Notes: generated from the letters alone by a model not told the origin. Positions 53,940 through 62,143 are shown, numbered from the stretch's first letter. The stretch is 64,000 nucleotides of DNA from Echinicola pacifica DSM 19836 (GCF_000373245.1 NZ_KB890754.1:342558-406557), one strand, 5' to 3'. Made by a program: numbers and translations.

Positions 53940-54987
53940 TATTTTCCAGGTAAAAAGATTTTAGAATATAATTGATTTGCTCGTTTTCCACCAGGAAAGC
54001 GTCATGGCCATAGATGGAGGAGATTTCTCTATATGTACCCTTGGGGACATGCTGGCTGATAAACTGGGATTCCTCTTTATTGAAGAGCATATCGGTATTG
54101 ATGCCAATGGAAAGAACCTTTGACTTGATTTCTGAGAGGGCCTTTGCAGTGCCTCCACGTGCACGTCCAAGGTCATGGCTGTCCATGGCTTTGGTCAGTA
54201 CCCAGTAGGAGAGGGCATTGAATCGGTTGGCAAGTTTTACGCCTTGGTAGCGCAGGTAGCTGCTGACCTTAAAGTGATCGGTTTTTTCCTCAGACTCACT
54301 TTGGCTAGCCTGGAAGATTTCCTGATGACGATAGCTGAGCATTCCAATGGCCCGAGCGGTTTCAAGGCCTTTTTTGCCTGCATCGGGACGCTTCTCGCCC
54401 CAGGTGCAATCAGACTCGATGGCCATACGCTGCGCTTCGTTGAAGCCTATGGTCCATGGAGAGGTTTTAGCGTTGGAGGCTACGATGATGGTGTTTTTAA
54501 CTTTCTCCTGAAGAATATAGGACCATTCCAAGGCTACCTGCCCGCCGAGGGATCCACCTATAATGGTGTCTATGCTCTCTATCCCCAAATGCTCTCTAAG
54601 TCGGTCAAAAGCTGCGGCCATATCTCGGGTGGCGAGATTAGGGAAATCGTAATAATAGGCCTTGCCTGTGACAGGATTGGTGCTTAGTGGCTGAGTCGAG
54701 CCATAGCAGGAGCCCAGGTTATTGGCACATACAATAAAGTATTTGGTGGGATCAAAGAATTTATCTTCACCCACCAGGCCACTCCACCACTCCTGTACAT
54801 TGGAGTCGCCGGTAAGGGCATGGAGCACCCAGATGACATTATCCTTCTTTGGCGTCAGATGACCCTGAGTCGTATAGCAAAGGTCAAATTCAGGCAATAC
54901 TTCACCAGATTCCAGTTTTAATTCTTCCTGGCAGTGGAAAGTTTCTTGGCTCATATCAGTAATCAGATACGGTGAGGTTAAATTCAT
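53932..54987 (-). CDS. metX: Homoserine O-acetyltransferase
   Basis: A 351-residue alpha/beta hydrolase-fold enzyme that acetylates homoserine with acetyl-CoA, the committed step of methionine synthesis. The nucleophile Ser146 is in GGSLGGQVALEW, the catalytic Asp is in SIGINTDMLF, and the His is in YGHDAFLVE. ANNLGSCYGSTQP is a typical MetX loop. The ATG at 54987 is chosen over a TTG 12 codons upstream. It is the first gene of metX-hom, whose leader contains an S-box riboswitch and a Met/Cys-rich 39-codon frame. Confidence 0.93.
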   Translation of the reverse strand: MNLTSPYLITDMSQETFHCQEELKLESGEVLPEFDLCYTTQGHLTPKKDNVIWVLHALTGDSNVQEWWSGLVGEDKFFDPTKYFIVCANNLGSCYGSTQPLSTNPVTGKAYYYDFPNLATRDMAAAFDRLREHLGIESIDTIIGGSLGGQVALEWSYILQEKVKNTIIVASNAKTSPWTIGFNEAQRMAIESDCTWGEKRPDAGKKGLETARAIGMLSYRHQEIFQASQSESEEKTDHFKVSSYLRYQGVKLANRFNALSYWVLTKAMDSHDLGRARGGTAKALSEIKSKVLSIGINTDMLFNKEESQFISQHVPKGTYREISSIYGHDAFLVENEQINYILKSFYLENND

Positions 54988-55080
54988 TTTATACTCTATT
55001 TTGATGCTGCCCGAGGGCGGCAAGTATCGTCAATAATTAATTTTTAGGGAGTGCAGCAAAAACACTGCGAGATTGGGAGA

Positions 55081-55200
55081 TCAACACATACAGAAACACA
55101 TTCGACCCTTGGAGGTCTGAATAGGCTCTATCAAAATAGATTGTTGGAAAGTAAGTAGATGTAATTGTGCTGTTTGAAGTATCCTTTTAATAAAATTCAT
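55081..55200 (-). CDS. Putative Met/Cys-rich leader peptide, 39 residues
   Basis: An open frame starting with ATG 8 bases after the 3' end of the SAM aptamer and ending 93 bases before metX. It reads MNFIKRILQTAQ, continues with LHLLTFQQS and LIEPIQTSKGR, and ends Met-Cys-Phe-Cys-Met-Cys before a TGA stop. Packing Met and Cys codons just before the stop is the classic form of an attenuator leader peptide that senses charged tRNA. A small hairpin (GCAG/CTGC) follows within 30 bases of the stop, and another (TGCC/GGCA) lies nearer metX. No known family is recognised. That it is translated is inference. Confidence 0.5.
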   Translation of the reverse strand: MNFIKRILQTAQLHLLTFQQSILIEPIQTSKGRMCFCMC

Positions 55201-55208
55201 GATTAAGA

Positions 55209-55316
55209 ATTTATATTTCCAAATGCGGATATTCACATTTGGCAGGAATTGGCACCTTGGATTTTCCAGGTTGCCAGAGGGTCTTCGAGCCTGTCTCTCA
55301 CCTCTTCTGTATAAAT
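55209..55316 (-). ncRNA. SAM riboswitch (S box, SAM-I type) upstream of metX-hom
   Basis: Read on the minus strand, the 108-base element has P1 ATTTATA/TATAAAT, then AGAGGTGAGAGACAGGCTCG, the core CTGGCAACC, a P3 hairpin TGGAAAATCCA, the invariant AAGGTGCCAATTCC, and a 9-bp P4 (CCAAATGTG with CGCATTTGG). These blocks occur in the order and spacing of the S-box aptamer. Binding S-adenosylmethionine should lower expression of metX-hom. No T-tract terminator is obvious right after it, so control may act on translation of the leader frame or on later hairpins. Confidence 0.88.
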
Positions 55317-55734
55317 CCCTATACTTTATAAAAAGTAAAAGGATACCACAAATAAACAATGGGATTTTCGATTTTGCAAGTTTCTTACCAAAGGAATTAT
55401 AAATTTTTATCCTTCCCAAAAACCCCATAAAATCGATAGGGAAAGGGTTTTGTAGGCGCTTTCCCATAGGAAATTGATCATTATGAGGCGCTTAATGATG
55501 AGCAAAAGCGTAAGGAAATGAAATATTATAACCAGTCTTTATTTGAACCATATTGGCTCCAGTCCAATCGCTAAAATTCAAATGGCAAATCAAAATCTTT
55601 AGGAGAGGCTATTTTCTGGTCCGACGTTGATACCTGCCCCTTCCTTTGGAGGATAAAACCTCCTTATTCTAGGTGAGTATTTTAGAAATAAATCAGAGTA
55701 GGGGCTTAGGAAATATTGATTGGGCGGGAATAAG
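55317..55734. other. Gene-poor region between the SAM leader and THX
   Basis: The region is AT-rich with a start-less 35-codon plus-strand frame (55470-55574) ending FEPYWLQSNR-stop. Apart from the possible leader promoter, nothing else is recognised. Confidence 0.35.
55349..55379 (-). promoter_or_regulatory. Possible promoter of the SAM-riboswitch transcript
   Basis: On the minus strand TTG, a 20-base spacer and TTTATTTG (one mismatch to TAnnTTTG) lie 33 bases before the aptamer, the right place for a start just upstream of P1. Confidence 0.4.
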
Positions 55735-55766
55735 CAAAAAAGAAGAGCGGGGATTCCCGCTCTTCT
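55735..55766 (-). terminator. Terminator after THX gene
   Basis: AGAAGAGCGGG pairs with CCCGCTCTTCT (11 bp, 4-base loop), with a T run following on the minus strand. It is about 35 bases after the THX stop. Confidence 0.85.
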
Positions 55767-55800
55767 ATATTATTTAAATGATTGGTGGCTTCCAAGGACC

Positions 55801-55920
55801 TTATATGCCTTGTGTTTGCTTCTTCTTATTTACTTTGTTTTGACTCTTATGAGGCCGGTTTTTTCCAAAAGTACCTCTTTTAATTTTTCCTCTTCTGCTT
55901 TTAATATCGCCTTTTCCCAT
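55801..55920 (-). CDS. 30S ribosomal protein THX
   Basis: A 39-residue, very basic protein: MGKGDIKSRRGKIKRGTFG followed by KNRPHKSQNKVNKKKQTQG and a final Ile. This fits the bacterial Thx family (first seen in Thermus), whose consensus starts MGKGDKKTRRGKI. It binds the head of the 30S subunit and stabilises rRNA. The ATG at 55920 starts the conserved motif; the longer frame adds 26 unrelated residues. It is a single gene with its own terminator. Automatic calls often miss genes this short. Confidence 0.88.
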   Translation of the reverse strand: MGKGDIKSRRGKIKRGTFGKNRPHKSQNKVNKKKQTQGI

Positions 55921-56100
55921 TCTACTTATCTTGGTTTTACGGTTATAAGATTGATTTAATATTATCTCTAAGTTAAGAGGACTATAAGAGATAAGCAAGG
56001 TGAAAATCGATTGTTTTAGGATTAATAGAGGAAATTATAGGTGATAATTACTGATAATATAGATTTTTGGAAATATAGGCTGCTGAAACTCAAGGAGGGC

Positions 56101-58287
56101 CTACTGGTCATTCAGAGCTATCTCAATCACCCCATCTTTATATGCATTGGGATATTTGGCTTTGGCAGAGATTTTATTGAGCACGGTGATGCTTTCGATA
56201 GTCGTAGGGACAATCTTCTGGACATCCCTCAGATCGGTTTTCCTGCCATTGACATAGTAGGTCACCTTGGATAAGTCATTTTGGCCGATAGCAGGCGCCG
56301 CCTTCGGCTTCAGTAGTTTGGCAGGTTCCTCCTTTGCGGAATAGCCCATTACGGTGATCTTTTTAATACGATTGGGATTAGGAGGGCTTACCTTTGCTAA
56401 GTCAAATTTGATCGGCACCTTAATTTGAGTACTTACTGCTTTGCCATTTACTTTGGCGGGAGTCCACGGGAGCGATTGCTCCAATAGTCTGACCGCTTCT
56501 TCATCTGCTCCGGCGCCGATACCACTGATTACCTTTACTTCCCTTGCAATGCCCGTGGAGCCAATGATACAGGAAAGATATACCGTACCTTCCACCTTAT
56601 TATTGATCGCGGCCATTGGGTATTCCATATTGGAAGAAATATAATTATGCCACCTTTTGGCCCCTCCATTTGGATAGGGGATTTCATCTACCTCAGTGAT
56701 CACCGGCTCCCTGGAGGGAGGTATGCTGCTGGTGCCGAGCTGGGAAGCGGAGAATGTCCTCGTCTCAAATACCACTGGCAATTCCACCAAGGTGCTGATT
56801 GGGCTGCCGTCCTTTAATGCTGGCTTCCATTTTGGGATGTCTTTAGAATTAAATAGTCTCAGGACTTCATCATCCAGTCCCATTCCCATAGATTCCTTTA
56901 GGATAGGGGATTTGATATTTCCCTCTCGATCCACGATAAATTCCACTAAGACGGTTCCATCAGCTTCCAATTCACGCGCTATAATGGGGAAGCTTAGGTT
57001 TCTGGAAATAAAGTTGACCATGGATTCCTGATCACTGATAGGCTGTGGTTGCTGATCTGGACTGATCGCTAGATCAGGATCCGAATAATTCTTTGCAAAA
57101 TGACTGTTCCCCTTTAGGACATCGATCATTTCCAGTACTTGCTTATGTTCTTTATGGTCATCGATATCCGTAAATTCATAACCTAAATAACCAAGCTGAG
57201 CGGAGACTTTACCATTCTCCAATCCTGAGATATATTCATAATGCTTAGGGTTGGTGATTTTGAAGACCCTGGTGCCCACCTGGATGGTGTCCCGGGCTTG
57301 AAGGATTTGGTTTTCGATTACTTTGATGTTAATGCTAGAGAGAGAGTTTATCAGGGGGCTCTGATCAGTAGTTTTCATGGAGACCAGCGCCATCAGCATT
57401 CCCGTAAGTGGGATTACCATCAGGAGTTTAACCCAGTTTTTTCGGTTCGATTTCTTCATCATCATGATTCTTTTTAGGGTAGAGGACCGAATAAAGTGGT
57501 TTCCTACCGGAAGGTCCAATCCCTTAAAGGCGATTTTGACAATGAGATTGGGGTAAAGATCTTTGTTCATAGAATTTTTGAGGACCTTGGCATCGGCAGA
57601 AAATTCATGGGTATCGATCAGGGCAGAGCGCATCAGGTGAATGCCTGGATTGAACCAAAAGAGGATGGTCAGTACCTGATAGAACAGCATGTCCCAGCTG
57701 TGTTTTTGGCGGATATGTTCTTTTTCGTGGTTTAAGATCTGCTCTTTCTCCTCGGGAGCCAGAGACTGGGTATCATCCCAGAATATCTTATCAAAGAAGG
57801 AAAATACAGGAGTCATCCCAAAGGTGGGGATCAGAAAATAATTCCCTTGGAGCTTATAAATGGTTTGGTACCAGCCTTTTTCGGACAATAAGCGCAGCTG
57901 CAGGAGTTGCCATAATAAATGGATGACCAAAAGTGTGCAGATAAAGAGATAAGCTAGGAGGAGGTAATCTCCCCATTCGAGCAGTATAGGAAGCTTGGTG
58001 CTTTCTACGAGCACTTCAGGCAGCCCAAAAGTGGCCGCTACATCCTCTTGCTGCTCACTGGCATGAATGGCCTGCATAAACTCCAGATTTTGCAGGGAAA
58101 TGGAGGGCTTCGAGAAGTCCACGGGGATTTTGAGCAATGGAAATAATAAGGCCAGGACTGGAGTAACCAATAAAAATATACGTGAATAATTAAAGGCCTT
58201 TTCCCCACGGAGAAAACACCAGTAAATTCCGAAAAAAAAGAGTAGGCAGAAAGAACTCTGCCAGATATAATCAATCAGAAAAACCAT
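56101..58287 (-). CDS. BlaR1-like M56 peptidase with TonB C-terminal domains
   Basis: A 728-residue membrane protein. The first 310 residues carry four helices and an M56 peptidase site HEKEH near residue 188 (LNHEKEHIRQKHSWDMLFYQ). The periplasmic remainder has two TonB_C-like domains, about 410-515 (FPIIARELEADGTVLVEFIVDREG) and 545-640 (YPMAAINNKVEGTVYLSCIIG). A short end resembles the plug of TonB receptors (TIESITVLNKISAKAKYP). M56 proteins sense a signal and cleave or inactivate the BlaI repressor. The gene follows blaI by 4 bases. Confidence 0.9.
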   Translation of the reverse strand: MVFLIDYIWQSSFCLLFFFGIYWCFLRGEKAFNYSRIFLLVTPVLALLFPLLKIPVDFSKPSISLQNLEFMQAIHASEQQEDVAATFGLPEVLVESTKLPILLEWGDYLLLAYLFICTLLVIHLLWQLLQLRLLSEKGWYQTIYKLQGNYFLIPTFGMTPVFSFFDKIFWDDTQSLAPEEKEQILNHEKEHIRQKHSWDMLFYQVLTILFWFNPGIHLMRSALIDTHEFSADAKVLKNSMNKDLYPNLIVKIAFKGLDLPVGNHFIRSSTLKRIMMMKKSNRKNWVKLLMVIPLTGMLMALVSMKTTDQSPLINSLSSINIKVIENQILQARDTIQVGTRVFKITNPKHYEYISGLENGKVSAQLGYLGYEFTDIDDHKEHKQVLEMIDVLKGNSHFAKNYSDPDLAISPDQQPQPISDQESMVNFISRNLSFPIIARELEADGTVLVEFIVDREGNIKSPILKESMGMGLDDEVLRLFNSKDIPKWKPALKDGSPISTLVELPVVFETRTFSASQLGTSSIPPSREPVITEVDEIPYPNGGAKRWHNYISSNMEYPMAAINNKVEGTVYLSCIIGSTGIAREVKVISGIGAGADEEAVRLLEQSLPWTPAKVNGKAVSTQIKVPIKFDLAKVSPPNPNRIKKITVMGYSAKEEPAKLLKPKAAPAIGQNDLSKVTYYVNGRKTDLRDVQKIVPTTIESITVLNKISAKAKYPNAYKDGVIEIALNDQ

Positions 58288-58291
58288 GGGT

Positions 58292-58654
58292 TTATTTTAC
58301 ATTGTCCTTAAGTTCATCAAGTATCTTTTCAATTTCTTTCATGTCCATCTGTTCGTCTTTTGCAAAAAAGGAAGCTAGCTTGGTAAATGAGCCACCAAAG
58401 TATCCAGATAGTAAATTTTTAATGGAGAAACTTCGGTACTGATCTTTGGATACGATAGGGAAATACTCGTGTGATTTTCCATAAGCCTTGTGCTTGACAA
58501 AACCTTTACGCTCCAATATTCGGATGATAGTTGATACAGTATTGTAGGCAGGCTTGGGCTCTGTCATCTTTACTAGAATGTCCTTGACAAATCCTTTTTC
58601 GATCTCCCAAAGAATTTGCATGACTTGTTCTTCTGCTCTTGTTAACTCTCTCAT
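58292..58654 (-). CDS. BlaI/MecI/CopY family repressor
   Basis: A 120-residue winged-helix repressor. It begins RELTRAEEQVMQILWEIEKGFVKDIL, then has TVSTIIRILERKGFVKHKAYGKSHEY, the recognition helix and wing of the family. The C-terminal half (SFTKLASFFAKDEQMDMKEIEKILDEL) is the dimerisation and cleavage region. It should repress its own operon until the M56 partner encoded 4 bases downstream is activated. Likely operators lie at 58754-58788. The target may be cell-envelope stress rather than beta-lactam resistance. Confidence 0.92.
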   Translation of the reverse strand: MRELTRAEEQVMQILWEIEKGFVKDILVKMTEPKPAYNTVSTIIRILERKGFVKHKAYGKSHEYFPIVSKDQYRSFSIKNLLSGYFGGSFTKLASFFAKDEQMDMKEIEKILDELKDNVK

Positions 58655-58753
58655 TTTTTCTCAATTCTGGTTATTTTTCCCTGTTAACTTAATCATTTAG
58701 TTTGTAAATAACAAGAAAGGGATACTAATTACCATTGACCTTATCAATATATA

Positions 58754-58788
58754 AATAGTTTTTTAGTTTCGCAACTATTACAATAGTT
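58754..58788. promoter_or_regulatory. Likely BlaI operator
   Basis: The heptamer AATAGTT occurs three times: AATAGTT (58754-58760), its inverse AACTATT (58773-58779) and AATAGTT (58782-58788). The last two form a 16-base palindrome. The cluster lies 100-135 bases upstream of blaI and overlaps the probable promoter. Confidence 0.5.
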
Positions 58789-58816
58789 TGAATTAATAAA
58801 TTAGTTGATATAGGGC

Positions 58817-58846
58817 AAAAAAAAACCTCCGTATGAGGGAGGTTTT
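58817..58846 (-). terminator. Terminator after desaturase gene
   Basis: AAAACCTCC pairs with GGAGGTTTT (9 bp), and on the minus strand nine T follow. It is 13 bases past the desaturase stop. Confidence 0.88.
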
Positions 58847-58858
58847 GAGTGGCTTACT

Positions 58859-59608
58859 TTAGGCAGGCCTTAGTTTTATGATCCTAGTGAAATGCAGTAG
58901 CTTAACCACCGGATAGGTAGGGTCAAATTCGTACCACTTCACCGCAAAATTGGGTCGGTTGGGAAGTTTATGGTGGTTGTTTTGAAACAGCTCACCGAGC
59001 ATTAGGACATCCAGCAACAGGCTGTTTTTGGATTGGTCATTATTGTCAAAATTGGCGTAGCCGTACTTATGTCCACTCCAGTTTACAATAGCCCCATGAA
59101 CTGGGCCCATCAGAAAGTGAATAGGAAGAAGGAAGTACATCCACCAGTGCGTGCCTGGCAGGTGAAAAACGCTAATGCTAAGCACGTATATGGCTACATA
59201 AAGAAGTCCCCAAGCTAATCTGACGAACATACTATCGGCCATACGGTCGAATTTGTTCCAGTCAGGCACGTCTTTTGAGAACCTTTCTTCCGGCATCAGA
59301 CGGAAGCTGAAGTATTCATTATATATGTTTTTGGTTTTCCACATCATGGTGAAAAGGTTTTCGGTATGATGTGGGCTGTGTGGATCTTTAGGGGTGTCAC
59401 TGTAGGCATGATGCATACGGTGAAGGATGGCATAAGCTCTTGGGGAGAGGTAAGAACTGCCCTGACACATCCAAGTGAAAAGGTAGAAGAACTTTTCCCA
59501 ATACTTATTCATAATGAACATCTGGTGAGCCGCATAGCGGTGCAGAAAGAAACTCTGGCAAAACAAAGAGAAATACCAGTGAAGGAGGAAGAATACTATT
59601 AATATCAC
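58859..59608 (-). CDS. Acyl-CoA desaturase / fatty acid desaturase
   Basis: A 249-residue membrane di-iron enzyme that inserts a double bond into fatty acyl chains. Three histidine boxes are present: HRYAAH near residue 23, HRMHHAYSD near 64-72, and NNHHKLPN near 213-220. Hydrophobic segments between them give the usual four helices. It should tune membrane fluidity, for instance on cooling. It has its own terminator, and an intergenic stretch separates it from the divergent holin-like gene. Confidence 0.9.
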   Translation of the reverse strand: MILIVFFLLHWYFSLFCQSFFLHRYAAHQMFIMNKYWEKFFYLFTWMCQGSSYLSPRAYAILHRMHHAYSDTPKDPHSPHHTENLFTMMWKTKNIYNEYFSFRLMPEERFSKDVPDWNKFDRMADSMFVRLAWGLLYVAIYVLSISVFHLPGTHWWMYFLLPIHFLMGPVHGAIVNWSGHKYGYANFDNNDQSKNSLLLDVLMLGELFQNNHHKLPNRPNFAVKWYEFDPTYPVVKLLHFTRIIKLRPA

Positions 59609-59793
59609 GAAATTTAGAATTGATTTAGATTACAAAGATAATTCCTTCTATCGGAAATAGTTAATGCCAATGGAGTTATTTTGAAAAACATGACATAATT
59701 CATAATTTTTGGCGAAAATTTGATTGTTTGCTTATTCAAAAACGGGTATAATGCATAATTATTGAACAGTAACTACCTAAAACAATAAAATGT

Positions 59794-60162
59794 ATGAGTG
59801 CAAAAACTAATAGTTGGGGAAGTATTCTTATCCAATTGATCATTGCGGGATTAGCGGTAATTATTACGGGCTATCTATTGCCGGGTGTTCATGTTGAGGA
59901 TTTTTGGGTGGCCGTGATTATAGCGGCAGTTCTTAGCTTGCTGAATTTCACTGTAAAACCCATTTTGATTTTTCTCACCATACCTATTACGGTGGTCACG
60001 CTTGGCTTATTTCTTTTAGTGATCAATGCCCTTATTATCATGCTGGCTGCTGCCATCATCCCCGGATTTGTGGTAGATGGTTTTTGGTGGGCACTGCTTT
60101 TTAGTTTGATATTATCTATAATAAATGCCCTTTTTGGCGTTTCTTTGTTTGAAAGAGATTAA
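59794..60162 (+). CDS. Phage-holin-like family IV membrane protein
   Basis: A 122-residue protein with four hydrophobic helices (ILIQLIIAGLAVIITGYLLPGV, FWVAVIIAAVLSLLNFTVKPI, ILIFLTIPITVVTLGLFLLVINALIIM and WALLFSLILSIINALFGV). It matches the four-helix superfamily named phage holin family IV. In bacterial chromosomes it is widespread, not linked to prophages, and of unknown function. No phage genes lie nearby. Confidence 0.88.
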   Translation: MSAKTNSWGSILIQLIIAGLAVIITGYLLPGVHVEDFWVAVIIAAVLSLLNFTVKPILIFLTIPITVVTLGLFLLVINALIIMLAAAIIPGFVVDGFWWALLFSLILSIINALFGVSLFERD

Positions 60163-60334
60163 TACCTAAATAATTAAAAATTCACCATTTACATTAAAAA
60201 TTCACAAGTGGATTTTGTTTTATGGTAATTAGTTGTAAATTAATTACTTATATATGGTAAATGCGTCTAGACTCGCTCTAGTTATTTTTATATTAAGTTT
60301 GATATTTGTTGAAACACCCTTTTGATTAAAGCAT

Positions 60335-60892
60335 ATGTTGTACAAAAATGATGGGTTTAATCCCGAAACCATTGAAAGCTTAAAAGCAGAGCTTAAGAGT
60401 GCAGGTAAGCCCTATAAAATAGTGCCATCCGATGCCAACAGCGAAGAGTTCGTCAACTTTTACTTTATTGGAATGTTTGAAGGACGAGAGGTGATTTATG
60501 ATGCAGCTCTTTATACTTTGAGGTTACACCACTCTAGTGAAATTTACGAATTGGCAGAGCACAAAGCCGCGCAAAAATTCCCCAACTTTAAGGGGATCCA
60601 TTATGAAGAAGATGAAAACGGAAACCTTAAACCTCTCAATAGCGATGAGGAAGAGGTGGGCTGGTTTATCACCGAAATCATCATGGAGCTCGAGGAAGAT
60701 GAGGCAGTGAAAGTGCAGGAATTTGTCGATATCGATACCAACCATGACTTTGGGATAGGTGTGGATGCGGCACTTCATCTGGATCAGGTGACTGAAGGTT
60801 CCATTATTAAGTTTATCAAAGAATTCAATGATGATACCTTGGTACTCGACGAGACCCTGTTCTCCTACCAGTCAGAAGATGTAGAAGAGTAA
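60335..60892 (+). CDS. Hypothetical acidic cytosolic protein
   Basis: I do not recognise this 185-residue protein. It is strongly acidic, with runs such as YEEDENGNL, LNSDEEEVGW and ELEEDEAVKVQEF, and ends YQSEDVEE. It has no signal peptide or membrane helix. The regular mix of helices and strands and normal codon use indicate a real gene, probably a lineage-specific conserved one. It is single, with a terminator at 61053. No neighbour suggests a role. Confidence 0.75.
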   Translation: MLYKNDGFNPETIESLKAELKSAGKPYKIVPSDANSEEFVNFYFIGMFEGREVIYDAALYTLRLHHSSEIYELAEHKAAQKFPNFKGIHYEEDENGNLKPLNSDEEEVGWFITEIIMELEEDEAVKVQEFVDIDTNHDFGIGVDAALHLDQVTEGSIIKFIKEFNDDTLVLDETLFSYQSEDVEE

Positions 60893-61052
60893 TCCAAGTA
60901 AAATCATTAGACAGATTATTGCCCTTAATATCGACCTTTCTATTCTTTTAATCACCCTGGATTTGGAATGGAAACAGGTCTAGTTTCCCTACTTCTTAAG
61001 GATGGGAGCATTGGGCTATATCCTTGTCCCTTCAGTAAAACATTATACCTTG

Positions 61053-61090
61053 ACCGTTTGTTGTGAAGCAACAAACGGTTTTTGTTGTTT
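61053..61090 (+). terminator. Terminator after the acidic protein gene
   Basis: ACCGTTTGTTG pairs perfectly with CAACAAACGGT (11 bp, 5-base loop), then TTTTGTTGTTT. It lies 160 bases after the stop at 60892 and before the deacetylase gene. Confidence 0.8.
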
Positions 61091-61141
61091 ATAGAAGGAG
61101 GTAGGTTAGGAACTTCTCTCTCAAACTGGAATTATAATAGC

Positions 61142-62044
61142 ATGCTCAAAATAGCTTGGTCCGAAAAATACGCCCATCCACTTCCTCAAGGCCATCGTTT
61201 TCCAATGGAAAAATATGAATTGCTCCCTCAGCAATTGTTGTATGAGGGCACGATCGGGGAGGAGAATCTCTTTATTCCCAAGGCCTTAGAGGAGCGGTGG
61301 CTTCTGAATACGCATAAGCCTGAGTACGTGTCCAAGCTCAGGAACCTTGCGCTGGATAAATCAGAAATTCGAAAAACGGGCTTTCCGCTGAGTCAAGCAC
61401 TTATCGAAAGAGAAATTCATATTATGGATGGATCTGTACAGGCCTGCTTATATGCCCGGAAGTATGGGATAGCGATGAATAGTGCTGGAGGCACGCACCA
61501 TGCTTTTACGGATCGGGGAGAGGGTTTTTGTCTATTAAATGATATTGCTATTTCTGCCAATTACCTATTAGACAATCACCTGGCCAATAGAGTGTTGGTG
61601 ATCGACTTAGATGTGCATCAGGGAAATGGGACTGCGGAAATATTCCAAGATAAGGAGCAGGTGTTTACCTTTAGTATGCATGGCGCGGCCAATTACCCAC
61701 TGCATAAGGAGCGATCTGACCTTGATGTGCCACTGCCGGACGGCATGGGAGATGCGGAATATTTGGAGGTATTGGATCAGCATCTGGAGCCAGTCATGGA
61801 TAGCTTTCAGCCCGATTTTTTGATTTATCAGTGTGGAGTGGATGTGCTTGCGAGCGATAAACTAGGGCGGCTGGGCCTTAGTCTGGCGGGCTGCCGATCG
61901 AGGGACGAACGTGTCCTGACACTGGCGAAGCGAAAGGGAATTCCTATTATGTGCTGTATGGGAGGTGGCTATTCCGAGAAGATCTCCTTGATCATCGAGG
62001 CCCATGCCAATACCTATAGATTAGCGCAATATTTATATTTTTAG
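61142..62044 (+). CDS. Histone deacetylase family hydrolase
   Basis: A 300-residue zinc-dependent hydrolase of the histone-deacetylase / acetoin-utilisation / acetylpolyamine amidohydrolase superfamily. The catalytic His pair is in GGTHHAFTDRGEGFCLLNDIA near residues 117-137. Metal ligands are in VIDLDVHQGNGTAEIF near 168, and QCGVDVLASDKLG carries the later Asp. Bacterial members deacetylate small amines or proteins. The start at 61142 (MLKIAWSEK) is chosen because the upstream TTG lies in a terminator T tract. It precedes OmpH by 99 bases. Confidence 0.9.
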   Translation: MLKIAWSEKYAHPLPQGHRFPMEKYELLPQQLLYEGTIGEENLFIPKALEERWLLNTHKPEYVSKLRNLALDKSEIRKTGFPLSQALIEREIHIMDGSVQACLYARKYGIAMNSAGGTHHAFTDRGEGFCLLNDIAISANYLLDNHLANRVLVIDLDVHQGNGTAEIFQDKEQVFTFSMHGAANYPLHKERSDLDVPLPDGMGDAEYLEVLDQHLEPVMDSFQPDFLIYQCGVDVLASDKLGRLGLSLAGCRSRDERVLTLAKRKGIPIMCCMGGGYSEKISLIIEAHANTYRLAQYLYF

Positions 62045-62085
62045 GGCTTGATATGCTAAAAAACTGTTATCATATGCAAATAAAA

Positions 62086-62115
62086 TTTGTAGAATCATAA
62101 GTTTGTTTATATTTG
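62086..62115 (+). promoter_or_regulatory. Bacteroidota-type promoter of ompH-like gene
   Basis: TTTG (62086-62089), an 18-base spacer and TATATTTG (62108-62115) fit the phylum consensus. The GTG start is 28 bases downstream. Confidence 0.65.
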
Positions 62116-62143
62116 CGGCAAGTTGAAATAATAAACAATACAA

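Noticed and set aside
55081..55467. 128-codon minus-strand frame covering the SAM leader
   Set aside because: Its first 90 codons run through the riboswitch aptamer. Only the internal 39-codon frame from 55200 is considered.
55470..55574. 35-codon plus-strand stretch ending FEPYWLQSNR
   Set aside because: Flanked by stops with no start at its head; likely chance or a remnant.
59794..60162. Holin-like gene as a sign of prophage
   Set aside because: The family is common in chromosomes and no other phage gene is present.
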